This document shows, one piece after another, positions 1 through 9,813 of a DNA stretch of 64,000 bases. A program made the position numbers and the translations under genes. This DNA comes from Bacillota bacterium LX-D (GTDB lineage: Bacteria; Bacillota; DUOV01; Zhaonellaceae). Position 1 is the stretch's first letter. Each line of letters opens with the position of its first letter. The notes beneath the pieces are model-generated. The model did no database searches. It was not told the DNA's origin and worked only from the letters and a program-made list of their open reading frames with translations. The stretch spans positions 1-64,000 of the forward strand of contig JAVLUO010000006.1 of NCBI GenBank assembly GCA_031628995.1, written 5' to 3'.

Positions 1-100
<100 letters not shown>

Positions 101-110
101 ATTAATTTTT

Positions 111-142
111 AAGTCCAGTTACAAGAGTAGCTGGACTTTTTA
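111..142 (+). terminator. Intrinsic terminator of the rRNA operon
   Basis: An 8-bp perfect stem (AAGTCCAG at 111-118 with CTGGACTT at 131-138) with a 12-base loop is followed by a T run. It sits 10 bases past the 5S gene. The stretch 143-355 holds no gene I can support; it must carry the promoter of the Nudix gene. Confidence 0.85.
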
Positions 143-355
143 AATTTAAACGTGACAGGGGCTGTTCTTTGACATAGCTCTGTTATCCTTTGAGAAAATA
201 ATATGAATTATAAGAAATTATTAATTGCTCCTGAGAAGGGATATAATTGTATTAGATGAAAGGACTAAGCAGATACTATGGGAAAAAACGGAAGAAATTG
301 TTTGCTATGAGAAGTACGAAGTGTAAAAACAAATAGCCCATAATAGGAGATGTTT

Positions 356-751
356 ATGAAACTTGTTACTGCAGCAATAATTATTAAGGATAGGAAAATT
401 TTAATTGCCCAACGGGCCGAGGATGATAAACTTGCCCTTAAGTGGGAATTTCCCGGCGGTAAAATTGAAGGTGGTGAAACGCCAGAGGAATGCCTAAGAC
501 GGGAAATAAATGAAGAGTTAAATTTAGATATCAAGGTAAAAGGACATTTTGCAACTAGCCTCTATAAATATCCAATGGGAGAGATCAAGTTAATGGCTTA
601 TCTGGCTGAAATAACCGGTGGCCAAATGGAGCTAAAGGTCCACAATGATGTGCAATGGGTTATGAAAAGCGAAATTGACGCTTTTGATTTTTGCCCAGCA
701 GATGTGCCTATAGTAGAGGGGATAAAGAAAGATCCTTCAATCAGCTGTTGA
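356..751 (+). CDS. MutT-like Nudix hydrolase
   Basis: A 131-residue protein with a Nudix box (GKIEGGE, then REINEEL), the Mg-binding helix of the pyrophosphohydrolase family. The start MKLVTAAIIIKDRKILIAQR and the WEFPGGK stretch are typical of MutT-type 8-oxo-dGTP diphosphatases, which remove oxidised nucleotides from the pool, though substrate cannot be read from sequence. An ATG at 350 overlaps the AGGAGA ribosome site; the ATG at 356 is correctly spaced and is chosen. The gene stands alone, and its stop codon lies inside the downstream terminator stem. Confidence 0.85.
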   Translation: MKLVTAAIIIKDRKILIAQRAEDDKLALKWEFPGGKIEGGETPEECLRREINEELNLDIKVKGHFATSLYKYPMGEIKLMAYLAEITGGQMELKVHNDVQWVMKSEIDAFDFCPADVPIVEGIKKDPSISC

Positions 752-763
752 AGGATCTTATTT
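729..763. terminator. Terminator between convergent genes
   Basis: A 12-bp perfect stem (AAGATCCTTCAA with TTGAAGGATCTT) and a T-rich tail. The stop codon of the Nudix gene (749-751) lies within it. T-rich flanks on both sides suggest that it also serves the leftward gene ending at 795. Confidence 0.8.
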
Positions 764-794
764 AATCAAACTTACGCTAAATAGGAGAACATTT

Positions 795-2561
795 TTACTT
801 TTCCGCATAAACCCTTTCCTGATAGCGCAGAGTATATACTATTCCCGAATCCGTTAGTAAAGCAGTATCTATACTGTCAGCAACTAGGCATGAAATTTTG
901 CCTGGAGCATCAATTTTATAGAGGCCTAAATCATATCCGTCGGACTTAAAGTATACTCCTGCTTTGCCTACAAAAAACTCACTGGCACTTTGTTCACTCA
1001 ATTTTGTTTCTTTCCCACTGGCGATGTTATATTTATATAGTTTGCCTAAATTATCAGTATTGTTATATTTATTTACCGTATAATAAATATTTCCGTCCAA
1101 GAATTTACAGTCAATTACCTTTTTGGCAACTAATATCTTTTGATTATTTCCTTCCAGATCTGCCCTGACCAGATAGCCTGTATTTAGATCAATATAATAT
1201 ATTGTCTGATCAATTAGCCAAAATTTTTGTGCAGGTTCAGTCAGCTTACTTTGGGTTTTGCCGTCAGTACTAATTTTATAGATACATGGCAAATCTTTTT
1301 CATCACTTTCCTGATAGCCTAAAGTATAAATATAACCATCTTCAAGATAGAATGGGCTATTGCCAGAATAACTTACTCCTTGTTCATCTATTGTCCGAAA
1401 GATGCCGTAAGTGTAGCCATTGATACCTAATTTTTCCTTTTCCCGGGTATTTAGGTTCAATTTAAATAGATTGTCAGCTGTATTAGTCATAAATCTAAAA
1501 TCCGTATAATAAAAGTACTCTCCTGCTGCGGCAAAATTAGTAATACTTTTTCCGCCGGCAATTTCCTTTAACTGTTCATTTTCAAGTTTGTATACACTTT
1601 CTCCTCCCATGGTTATGTCGCCAGAGTGAAGTACTACATAAAAATCCTTGTCTAAGATTTTCATATCCCCTAGCCAACCGTCTCCAGGATTCCATTGTTC
1701 TATAGTACACAATTTCCGCGATTTATTGCTAGCAAAGTTGAAGACATGCAGCTCATTTTTTCCATTAACTTTAGAAAAATAATAGAGCTCGTTATTGATT
1801 AGTTGACAATTGGTAAAACTTTCCTCACCGGGCAACTCAATTTTAATAGCTTGTTTGTTGCCTGTTTTTTCGTATAGTCCAGCAATTTGTTTATGATCAT
1901 AACTATCTAAAGTGTAATAGACAGTATCTCCGTATTTAGCAATAAGTGTGGCCCTTTGCTCATCAGAAAGTGGTTTTCTTGAATCTATTAATTGGGCTTT
2001 TATTTTAGCTTTTAGTTCCTTAGTTTGGGGACTTTGCAAGTCTATAGCTTCATTACTAAAGATAATTAATCCGTCAAGCCAGGCAACATTTTTTCCTAGT
2101 GTTTCCCCGATACCCCTTAAAGGAAGTACAATTCTACCTTCAATTTTCTGGGGAGGCACATCAAGAGTTCTAGGTTCATTATTGATGTATATGGTTTTAC
2201 TGTTGACCTTTAATTTTATTGTTTTCTGTAGTGCATGATTAGTTAAAATAACGTCATTTGGTTTTTGGGCATCCCATTGAACATCCCAATAACTGTTGTT
2301 TTCGTCTAATTCAGCAGCTAATAACCCCATTAGCCTAATGGGAACCAACACTCGTCCACTTTTTTGAAATAGCTTATAGTCGCCGTAGAGATCAGTTTTT
2401 TGCCCCTTTAAGAAGACCTTATTATGGTAAGTAAAAGGCATAATTACAGCCCGCTCAAAAACCTCATCCAAGTTTTTTTGCTTAGGTTCCTCTGCCCAAA
2501 GAATTGTGCTTCCCGCCAGAAATACGGTCAATGTTAAGATTATAGTTTTTAACAACCTCAC
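795..2561 (-). CDS. Exported copper-amine-oxidase-N-domain / DUF5050 protein
   Basis: A 588-residue secreted or surface protein of unknown role. It has an N-terminal signal peptide (MRLLKTIILTLTVFLAGSTILWA). Residues about 50-170 resemble the copper amine oxidase N-terminal-like domain common in Clostridia and Paenibacilli (VLVPIRLMGLLAAEL, later VLPLRGIGETLG), a non-enzymatic surface module. The remainder is a run of about 40-residue repeats with YYF/IYY and LYKYN patterns, the DUF5050 beta-propeller-like fold. The downstream hairpin at 729-763 probably ends the transcript. No neighbour points to a function. Confidence 0.75.
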   Translation of the reverse strand: MRLLKTIILTLTVFLAGSTILWAEEPKQKNLDEVFERAVIMPFTYHNKVFLKGQKTDLYGDYKLFQKSGRVLVPIRLMGLLAAELDENNSYWDVQWDAQKPNDVILTNHALQKTIKLKVNSKTIYINNEPRTLDVPPQKIEGRIVLPLRGIGETLGKNVAWLDGLIIFSNEAIDLQSPQTKELKAKIKAQLIDSRKPLSDEQRATLIAKYGDTVYYTLDSYDHKQIAGLYEKTGNKQAIKIELPGEESFTNCQLINNELYYFSKVNGKNELHVFNFASNKSRKLCTIEQWNPGDGWLGDMKILDKDFYVVLHSGDITMGGESVYKLENEQLKEIAGGKSITNFAAAGEYFYYTDFRFMTNTADNLFKLNLNTREKEKLGINGYTYGIFRTIDEQGVSYSGNSPFYLEDGYIYTLGYQESDEKDLPCIYKISTDGKTQSKLTEPAQKFWLIDQTIYYIDLNTGYLVRADLEGNNQKILVAKKVIDCKFLDGNIYYTVNKYNNTDNLGKLYKYNIASGKETKLSEQSASEFFVGKAGVYFKSDGYDLGLYKIDAPGKISCLVADSIDTALLTDSGIVYTLRYQERVYAEK

Positions 2562-2648
2562 TTAAATCACCCTCTACTTTGTTGTATGGTCTATTAACCA
2601 TGCTATATAGACGTAATGCTAGCAGCAAAAGTTCCTTTATAGTGCTGC

Positions 2649-2700
2649 AAAAAATAACTCCTGATATCTCGTTCAAAATTGAACTAGATATAGGAGTTGT
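2649..2700 (-). terminator. Terminator of the GGDEF/EAL gene
   Basis: A long hairpin (arms AACTCCT and AGGAGTT, extended by ATATCT/AGATAT pairing) lies right after the stop codon at 2705. On the minus strand it is followed by a run of T. The region between here and the start of the 795-2561 gene holds no convincing gene. Confidence 0.75.
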
Positions 2701-2704
2701 TTTT

Positions 2705-5218
2705 TTACTTTCGAACTTCTAGCAGTTTAATGGCTTGTTCTTCGGGGAGAGGTCTGCTAATAATATAACCCTGAATAAGATCGCAGCCATATTTTTTAAG
2801 AACATCGTATTGTTCCCAAGTTTCAACACCTTCCGCTACAACTTCTAAATCTAATTTAAGGGCAAGTACGATAATCAGTTCCGTTAAGTTTTTATTGCTA
2901 TTAGGGTTTAAATTGTCAATAAAAAATTTATCTATTTTAATCGTTGTCACTGGAAGCTGCTTCAAATAATACAAAGAGGAATAACCTGTCCCAAAATCAT
3001 CAATTGCAAAGCGGACACCTTCCTTGAGCAATTGTGAAATGTTTTGCATACATAATTCGTAGGATTCCATAAATCTGCTTTCGGTAATCTCAATTTCAAT
3101 ACTTTCTGGTGGAATCCGGGCTTCTTTGATGGCATCCAGTACTACCTTGCTGAAATTATTGTCCATAATTTGGATAACTGAGGCGTTCAGGGACATTCTT
3201 AAGTCAGTGTATCCAAGGTTCAAAAGCCTTCTAACAAAAAAACATGCATTTTTAATCACCCTAACTCCTACAGGTATAATTAAGCCCGTATCTTCAAGTA
3301 CTTTAATAAATTTGCTCGGAGTTACTACTTGCTGATCTGGCATTATCCATCTGAGAAGTGCTTCAAAGCCAATTATTTTATTGGCATTTAAATCATATAT
3401 TGGCTGATAATATAGTTTAAATTCATCGTTTACTAAAGCCTTTCTTAAATTTTTTTCTTGTAGCGACTTTTCTATGATAGATTCATTCATTTTGCGGTCA
3501 TAAAATTCACTTCTACCTTTGCCGTTTTCTTTCCCTTTGAACATGGCTGTATCTGCATTTTTTAATAATTCATTGACGCTGGTGGCATCGTCGGGATAAA
3601 TAGCAATGCCGATGCTAATGCAAATATAATAAATATTGTCATTTAGGAAGATGGGTCTATTCACCGCTTGGTGGATTTCCTTGGCGATGGAACTTATACC
3701 GTCCTTGCCACTAATGTTTTTGACGGTAAGAACAAATTCATCTCCCCCAAATCTAGCTGCAGATATTTTATCTCCTGCCAAGGTAAGGAGCCTTTGGCCA
3801 ATACAATTTAGAACTTCGTCCCCGGTGGAGTGGCCGTAGGAGTCATTAATTATTTTAAAGTTGTCTAGATCCATAAAAAAAAGGGCGAATTTCTCATTTC
3901 TCTTAATCAGTGCACTTATTTCATCATAGAAGTATAATCGATTAGGAAGATTTGTTAAAGCATCGAAATATGCGAGATTTTTTAATTTTTTTCTACTCTC
4001 CAGCAGTTCGGTATTTTGTTTGTTCAGATCCTTAACTAGTTCAGCTAGATTATGAGCCATTTTTATAATGGATTTGCCTAAGATGCCAAATTCATTTTTG
4101 CTGCTAATGACCGAATCAAGGAGATTATCTTGGCTAAAATCACCTTGCATAATTTTATGCACTTTTTTTAATAATTTATTTAATGGTTTATCAATAGTAT
4201 CTTTAATTACTAAACTTAAGAGAAAAGGAAAAATTAGAAGTAAAAGAAAAAATAATAGAAAATAAAATCTAAGTGTACTAATAAAGGAGCTATAAAGTTC
4301 ATTCTCTGGGAAAATCAGCACTAAACTTAACCCCGAATCCCCGATGGCAGCATAAGAAGCAATTTCCTTATTTTGCTTAAGCTCCAGTAAACCGCTGCCT
4401 TCCGCAAAAACTAATTTTTCAAGATTTTTATATTCATTGTTTTTTTCATCTTTAATATTCGTGACTTTGTTAATGTCGTAGTTTGCCATAGTGCCTTTTT
4501 GCTTATTTTCAGCCTGGATGAAGGGTGGATTACCTAAGATATAGCCATTATTAGTAAGTACAAAAGCATAGCCTTCACGGCCAACCTTGATCTCTCTAAC
4601 GTAATCATCAATCTCACGGATAGAGATATCTGCAGTAGCTCCCCCCATAAATTTATTATTTTTATAAATTGGAGCTGTTCCTGTTATAAAATAAGTGTTT
4701 AAGATTTTATCGTAAAAAACATTGTTAAAATAAATGTCCTTTTTTTGGGGGCCAAAGCCAACTTTGTACCAATCTTCATTGAGATAATCATAACTGGAAG
4801 TACTATATCTCCAAGTAAAGACATTTTGGTTGTTGTTATCCCGATATATATAAGGGCCATAATATTTCCTGCTTTTATCATATGCATATGGTTCAAACCA
4901 AACCCCCATGCCGAAAAGCATTGGATCACTGGCTAACTTTTCTTTTATTTTGGCAAAAATAATTTTTTCATTATAATATTCAGGCATAGCTTCAATAATA
5001 TCAGCTAAGTTTACTGCTGTTTTAGCTGTGGAATATAGTTTATAGTTTAGTATGGTAGCTTCCTTTTTTGCTTGAATTTTAAGTATATTAGCAATGTTTT
5101 GCTTATCATTTTTAATGTAAATATTACTGATGATAAAAAAAAGAAAACTTAAGGCGATAACAGTAATAATAACTACAAATGAAGAAAGTATAAAATAGAC
5201 ACTTTTGTTATTTTCTAT
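2705..5218 (-). CDS. Cache-HAMP-GGDEF-EAL c-di-GMP signalling protein
   Basis: A membrane receptor that makes or breaks cyclic di-GMP. From the first ATG (4987) it would be 760 residues, but the frame stays open for 77 further codons to 5218. These encode a hydrophobic helix (SVYFILSSFVVIITVIALSF) and the missing first part of the extracellular dCache sensor. They contain no ATG, GTG or TTG. An ATA codon at 5216-5218 sits 6 bases after AAGGAGAG and is my chosen start. Order: TM helix, dCache domain (FGMGVWFEPYAYD), second TM near residue 320, HAMP-like linker, GGDEF (RFGGDEF intact, no RxxD inhibitory site), EAL (FEALLRW, IDDFGTGYSS, EGVET, all catalytic motifs present). An active phosphodiesterase is likely; cyclase activity is possible. 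Confidence 0.85.
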   Translation of the reverse strand: MENNKSVYFILSSFVVIITVIALSFLFFIISNIYIKNDKQNIANILKIQAKKEATILNYKLYSTAKTAVNLADIIEAMPEYYNEKIIFAKIKEKLASDPMLFGMGVWFEPYAYDKSRKYYGPYIYRDNNNQNVFTWRYSTSSYDYLNEDWYKVGFGPQKKDIYFNNVFYDKILNTYFITGTAPIYKNNKFMGGATADISIREIDDYVREIKVGREGYAFVLTNNGYILGNPPFIQAENKQKGTMANYDINKVTNIKDEKNNEYKNLEKLVFAEGSGLLELKQNKEIASYAAIGDSGLSLVLIFPENELYSSFISTLRFYFLLFFLLLLIFPFLLSLVIKDTIDKPLNKLLKKVHKIMQGDFSQDNLLDSVISSKNEFGILGKSIIKMAHNLAELVKDLNKQNTELLESRKKLKNLAYFDALTNLPNRLYFYDEISALIKRNEKFALFFMDLDNFKIINDSYGHSTGDEVLNCIGQRLLTLAGDKISAARFGGDEFVLTVKNISGKDGISSIAKEIHQAVNRPIFLNDNIYYICISIGIAIYPDDATSVNELLKNADTAMFKGKENGKGRSEFYDRKMNESIIEKSLQEKNLRKALVNDEFKLYYQPIYDLNANKIIGFEALLRWIMPDQQVVTPSKFIKVLEDTGLIIPVGVRVIKNACFFVRRLLNLGYTDLRMSLNASVIQIMDNNFSKVVLDAIKEARIPPESIEIEITESRFMESYELCMQNISQLLKEGVRFAIDDFGTGYSSLYYLKQLPVTTIKIDKFFIDNLNPNSNKNLTELIIVLALKLDLEVVAEGVETWEQYDVLKKYGCDLIQGYIISRPLPEEQAIKLLEVRK

Positions 5219-5230
5219 GGGGATCTCTCC

Positions 5231-5868
5231 TTACTGTTCTAAAGGTATGCGTAGTTTTTCACATAAATATAAAGTGTCTTCCAACGAAATGTTTTTCATC
5301 ATTTCTACCATAATAGTTTGCTGAATATCTTCAGGCACTTGAGACCAATTTTCCATAAATTGTTTAAGTGCTTTTTCTTTGTTTTGTAGCTTCCTCCTAT
5401 ATGAATGACACAGCGGTGTTGAGGGTCTATACGCATTTTTTTCAGCAGTTTCAAATGCAATTCTAAAACTTTTATAGAAGAGTCAAATACTCCATCGTTT
5501 ATGAAATTTAAAACTACAAAATGATACAGGATGAAAATCGATCCGCATCTGTTATGTAAGGCAAATTGACCAATGCCGGCTAGGGATTTTTCTAGTGGGG
5601 GAAAGTAGTTCCAACTAGAGAGAGCTTCATGAGTAGCAAGGAGAATTAATTTAGAACTAAGCCTAAAGAATCTAATGCCATGTGCTTTATTATGTTTTAA
5701 CAGCCGCAAACAGTTTGCTAAATTTTCCTTGGCGATCTTCGATAGCCTCTTTAGGGCCGCTTCTTGATCAGGGATTTTTAGAAATTGTGCCCAAGTCATA
5801 GTTTGAGAGGGGGGAACATGCTTCTAGAATAACGCTCATGGCCACATAACTAACCGGACAATAGTCAT
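5231..5868 (-). pseudogene. uvsE: Frameshifted, truncated UV-damage endonuclease (uvsE)
   Basis: The longest open segment (5305-5799) carries UvsE/UvdE family signatures: SQTMTWAQFLKIPDQEAALK-like start region, CLRLLKHN, IRFFRLSSKL, HFVVLN, MRIDPQHRCVIHIGGSYK. Reading other frames upstream restores the usual N-terminus (IVRL, then YVAMSVILE), broken by one lost base near 5852 and one extra C in a C run near 5810. Another shift interrupts the MRIDFHP motif near 5550, and a further shift is needed to reach NWSQVPEDIQ and DTLYLCEKL. The frame then stops at 5231-5233, so roughly the last third of the usual 300-residue TIM barrel is gone. The remnant cannot make a working repair enzyme. Confidence 0.85.
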
Positions 5869-6130
5869 AGCTATCACCTTTGGTTAAATAATAGCAATAA
5901 TTGTTTTACTAATCAATAAATAGTATTATTGCTTTTGGGGAAAATATTTTTTAATATTAGTATTTGTATAGTATCAAACAATAAAAAATCTTTGTGCTAA
6001 CAAATAATTAAAATTGACCATAAATCATTATTTAGGCATATTCCTTTTAATTTGCCACGGGTATATATTAAGTGAATGGCATTGAAAACTAAGATACTAT
6101 AGTATTATTTCTTATTAGGAAGTGAATCAG

Positions 6131-8029
6131 TTGTATCAAAATTTTAAGCGTTGGCTTTTAGGTGAAAAGCTTGCCTCAAACCAGTTGAGCCAGGAAAAAT
6201 TCAATGTTTTTTGGGGTTTGCCCGTTTTGGCTAGCGATGCAATTTCTTCTGTTGCTTATGCTGTTGAAGAGATTCTTTGGGTTTTTGTACCTGTCATTGG
6301 ACTAGCATCCTATTTGTGGCTGCCAAAGGTAGCAATAGGAATTATAGCATTACTGATCATTTTAACCATTTCCTATCGGCAAATAGTTGATGCCTATCCT
6401 TCTGGGGGAGGGGCATATATTGTCGCCAAGGAAAATTTAAGAACTGAATTTGGCTTAATTGTGGGGGCCGCGCTTTCCATAGACTATATCTTAACTGTGG
6501 CCGTAAGTATCTCAGCGGGTACTGCAGCTATAACATCCGCGTTGCCATTTTTGTATTCTCATAAAATAGCAATTGCAATTTTTATTATGCTGCTCATGGC
6601 TTTGGGGAACCTACGGGGAGTTAAGGAATCTTCCAAAGTGTTTGGTATACCAACCTATGCATTTATTTTATCCATCTTGACTCTGATTATAGCAGGTGTA
6701 GTTAAAACTGCTCATGGGACGGGAGGTATTATTCCGCCTAGTCCTGTGAATTCTAATGTTAGTTTTGGAACCCATGCCATTTCTTTATTTTTAATTATGA
6801 AGGCTTTTTCTTCAGGATGTGCTGCTGTTACTGGAGTTGAAGCCATTTGTGATGCAGTGCCAAATTTTAAAGCACCAGCCCAAAGAAATGCAAAATTTGC
6901 CTATATATTATTAGCTTCAGCAGTACTAATAACCTTTGGCGGAGTTGCCTATTTAGCTACACTTTACCATGCGGTGCCTAACCCTAAGCAAACAGTAATT
7001 GCGCAAATTGCACTGGATGTTTTCGGCCATAACTTTATGTTCTATATTATTCAAGCTACTACGGCGGTAATTTTAGCTATGGCAGCCAATACCGCTTATG
7101 CGGGATTTCCAACTCTGCTTTCAATTATTGCCCAAGACGGCTATGCACCTCGGCAATTTGCCAGCAGAGGTCATCGTTTGAATTATTCCAATGGGATTCT
7201 ACTGCTAACCATAGCAGCCGGACTGTTGATTATAGTGTTTCAAAGTGATACCCATTTATTAATACCCTTATATGCCATTGGAGTTTTTGCTTCCTTTACC
7301 TTGGCCCAAGCCGGCATGTTTGTAAGGTGGCTCCGCATTAAACCCCAAGGATGGCATTACAAAGCTTTTGTCAATGGACTAGGCTGTTTGGTTTCTTTGA
7401 TTACAGTAATAATTATTGGTATTACCAAATTTATGAGCGGTGCCTGGATAGTTTTTATAGTTATTCCCTTACTGGTGTTTGTGATGTTAAAAATACGAAA
7501 CCATTATAAAATAGTATCTAAACAGTTGGACATTCCCAATGAAACTCTTAGTCAATTAAAATTAAGCCCAAAAGCAGCACCACATGTAATTGTGCCAATC
7601 GACAGTTTGAACAAAATGGTAATTAAATCATTGCGCTATGCTCAAAGCATATCTACCAATGTAGAGGCCTTTCATGTAGAGCTTTATGAGGGTGAAGCTA
7701 AAAAACTTAGAAGCAAGTGGGATCTGCTGAACACGGATATTCCTTTGGTTATTAAACAATCCCCTTATCGTGAAGTAATTAGAACTTTAGTTAAATATTT
7801 AGATTCAGATGAACATTCTTCAAAACCAGGAGATATGATTACCGTACTTTTACCTCAATTCCTTGTATCGAAGCCTTGGCAAATGATGTTACATAATAAT
7901 ACTAGTATCTTTATTACAAGTGCTTTGCTGAAAGAAAGAAATATAGTAGTATCGGTTTTACCTTTTTATATTGAGGAGGAACCTGAATTAACAAAAAAAC
8001 CAAATGGGAAAAAAACTAGTGAGAAGTAA
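6131..8029 (+). CDS. KimA-like APC-family potassium/amino-acid transporter
   Basis: A 632-residue membrane protein with about 12 TM helices (residues 25-460) and a soluble C-terminal domain of about 160 residues. SSVAYAVEEIL, YPSGGGAYIVAKENL, DYILTVAVSISAGT and KAFSSGCAAVTGVEAI follow Bacillus subtilis KimA (YdaO), a high-affinity K+ importer controlled by c-di-AMP, along its whole length. A GTG at 6122 is too close to the AGGAAG ribosome site; the TTG at 6131 is better spaced and matches KimA's start. I found no ydaO-type riboswitch in the AT-rich stretch 5869-6130. Substrate remains inferred, since relatives move amino acids. Confidence 0.8.
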   Translation: MYQNFKRWLLGEKLASNQLSQEKFNVFWGLPVLASDAISSVAYAVEEILWVFVPVIGLASYLWLPKVAIGIIALLIILTISYRQIVDAYPSGGGAYIVAKENLRTEFGLIVGAALSIDYILTVAVSISAGTAAITSALPFLYSHKIAIAIFIMLLMALGNLRGVKESSKVFGIPTYAFILSILTLIIAGVVKTAHGTGGIIPPSPVNSNVSFGTHAISLFLIMKAFSSGCAAVTGVEAICDAVPNFKAPAQRNAKFAYILLASAVLITFGGVAYLATLYHAVPNPKQTVIAQIALDVFGHNFMFYIIQATTAVILAMAANTAYAGFPTLLSIIAQDGYAPRQFASRGHRLNYSNGILLLTIAAGLLIIVFQSDTHLLIPLYAIGVFASFTLAQAGMFVRWLRIKPQGWHYKAFVNGLGCLVSLITVIIIGITKFMSGAWIVFIVIPLLVFVMLKIRNHYKIVSKQLDIPNETLSQLKLSPKAAPHVIVPIDSLNKMVIKSLRYAQSISTNVEAFHVELYEGEAKKLRSKWDLLNTDIPLVIKQSPYREVIRTLVKYLDSDEHSSKPGDMITVLLPQFLVSKPWQMMLHNNTSIFITSALLKERNIVVSVLPFYIEEEPELTKKPNGKKTSEK

Positions 8030-8048
8030 TTAGAGACATCTAAATAGC

Positions 8049-8082
8049 TAAAAACGCTCTACATTCGTAGGGCGTTTAATTA
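8049..8082. terminator. Terminator between convergent genes
   Basis: A 9-bp stem (AAACGCTCT with AGGGCGTTT, including G-T pairs) lies 20 bases past the transporter stop. T-rich flanks on both sides suit termination from either direction. Confidence 0.7.
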
Positions 8083-8112
8083 TATTAGCTTCAATTTAGG
8101 CTAGTTCTTAAT

Positions 8113-9813
8113 TCAAATTTTATTTTTTTCTTCGCGCAGAAGTAAGTTTTTCATTTGGACCAGTACGAAGTCACTTATTCCTTTGGGATTTTGGGCTTTA
8201 AGTAAGCCATAAATAATTTTAGGTGTAAATACTTTCGGGTAGAAAATTAAATAACGGGTAATCCAAGCAGTAGGGTTATATTTTCGTTTATACTGGTGCA
8301 AAGATTTAAATCCATAGAAATTATTCATTTTTTCATAAGCAAAATCTAATAAAACAGCAGCAATAGATATTTCGCTGGAATCACGAACATTGGCCAAAGG
8401 AGCAAGCCCTAAGCTAGCTTCCTTAACTCCTTGGTCTTTCATTAAGTTAAAGCATGAAATTACTAATTTTTCCATGGTTCCTTTAGGGGCAGTAGGCCTT
8501 TTGCGTGTAACATCTAGATAGTAGCCGGTTCCGCCGGCATAAGGGACACAAACTAAAAAGGCCTCCACTTTTTTTTCAGCGTTTAAAGCTAAATAATATT
8601 TTCTGCCTTGAGGAAAATCTAAAGAAATGCTGCCTAAAAGAAAAGATAATTCGCTGCTTTTTTTCTCACTCAGCCACTCTTGAGATACTTCGATAATTTG
8701 TTGTTCCAACGCATAATCTCTTTTGAGCAACGGTTCATATTCGATTACATTTATGCCGGCTTTGTCGGCAGCATTAAGCATTTGCCTGACTTTCTGGGTT
8801 TTAGAGCCTTTAATTGTATATGTTGTTAAATCAAATATTGCTTCCTCGCCATATTTTACGTAACCATACCCTATTTTTTTAAACTGCTTTAAAAAACGGT
8901 CGGAAACAGTAGAAAAGCAAATATCAAGATTATTCTGGCGGCAGTATTGAGTGAATTCATTTAACAAGACTTCTGCTGTATTATCCGGGCAAAGAGGATC
9001 TCCTGCGGCTACGGCAACTCCGCTATGAACCACATAAGCAATTACTCCTGAACCGTTACTGGCAAAAAAGTACTTTTTATCATGCTCCAAAGCAAGAAAA
9101 GAGATGGGATTAAAACCATATTTTTTAACTAACCTAAATACTTTTTTCCGGTCGCCTGTTGTAGGTATTGGCGTAAAAACAAAAGGTTTTAAAATTAGGA
9201 CCAAACTGGCAATTAAGCTAAAAAGATGAATCCAGAGAACTGTTTTAGCAAAATTGTAAGCTATGGCTGTTTTAAAACTCAGATGTTGAGGAACAGTGCC
9301 AAAAAGATGTTGTAAAGCTATGTCGATGCCTTTGCGGACAAAATGTATTTCATGCAATTGTTGGTGCAAGATAAAAAAACCAATGATACCATATAAAAAG
9401 GCAAAGGACATAGTTAATAAGCTGAGTATTATCCCCAGCTTAAAGGTGAAAGGGTCGCTGTCTCTGGTAAAGGATTGATGTTCATAGACTAGAGCCAGCA
9501 GAACCAATAAACCTAAAATACTATTGAGATGAAAGAAGCCTAAGCGGTGAGCCTGTACGCTGAAAGAAACGGCAAGTATAGGCACGGCTATTAACCAGGC
9601 AACTTTAAGCCTCTTGTATAAACCGTTAGCTAAAATTAATAAGCTAAAGCCAGTAAGGGCCGATAAAGTTCTATTAATTTGGATTGATTCTAAGGAAATA
9701 TGACCAAGACCGTAAATTAGTTTATATTTCCAGGGAAATGCGCATAAAATATTAGAAATACCTGTTAAGACAATTAATCCCAGCAATGCATTTAAAAAAA
9801 TTCTCTTACTCAT
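8113..9813 (-). CDS. MprF-like aminoacyl-phosphatidylglycerol synthase (DUF2156)
   Basis: A 566-residue protein with about six N-terminal TM helices (to residue ~220) and a C-terminal DUF2156 double-GNAT domain. Family marks are FRLVKKYGFNPISFLALEHDKKYFF, AAGDPLCP, YGEEAIFDL and a C-terminal FKSLHQYKRKYNPTW-like stretch. MprF/LysX enzymes move an amino acid from tRNA to phosphatidylglycerol, lowering membrane charge and resisting cationic peptides. It is shorter than full MprF (about 840 residues) and lacks most of the flippase half, as many clostridial relatives do. Which amino acid it uses cannot be told. Confidence 0.8.
   Translation of the reverse strand: MSKRIFLNALLGLIVLTGISNILCAFPWKYKLIYGLGHISLESIQINRTLSALTGFSLLILANGLYKRLKVAWLIAVPILAVSFSVQAHRLGFFHLNSILGLLVLLALVYEHQSFTRDSDPFTFKLGIILSLLTMSFAFLYGIIGFFILHQQLHEIHFVRKGIDIALQHLFGTVPQHLSFKTAIAYNFAKTVLWIHLFSLIASLVLILKPFVFTPIPTTGDRKKVFRLVKKYGFNPISFLALEHDKKYFFASNGSGVIAYVVHSGVAVAAGDPLCPDNTAEVLLNEFTQYCRQNNLDICFSTVSDRFLKQFKKIGYGYVKYGEEAIFDLTTYTIKGSKTQKVRQMLNAADKAGINVIEYEPLLKRDYALEQQIIEVSQEWLSEKKSSELSFLLGSISLDFPQGRKYYLALNAEKKVEAFLVCVPYAGGTGYYLDVTRKRPTAPKGTMEKLVISCFNLMKDQGVKEASLGLAPLANVRDSSEISIAAVLLDFAYEKMNNFYGFKSLHQYKRKYNPTAWITRYLIFYPKVFTPKIIYGLLKAQNPKGISDFVLVQMKNLLLREEKNKI

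Noticed and set aside
2482-2676. 64-residue frame on the minus strand upstream of the exported protein
   Set aside because: It overlaps a terminator and the next gene's start, has no ribosome site and no recognisable domain.
5869-6130. ydaO/c-di-AMP riboswitch before the KimA-like gene
   Set aside because: The Bacillus homologue has one, but this gap is plain AT-rich DNA without the conserved GC-rich riboswitch blocks.
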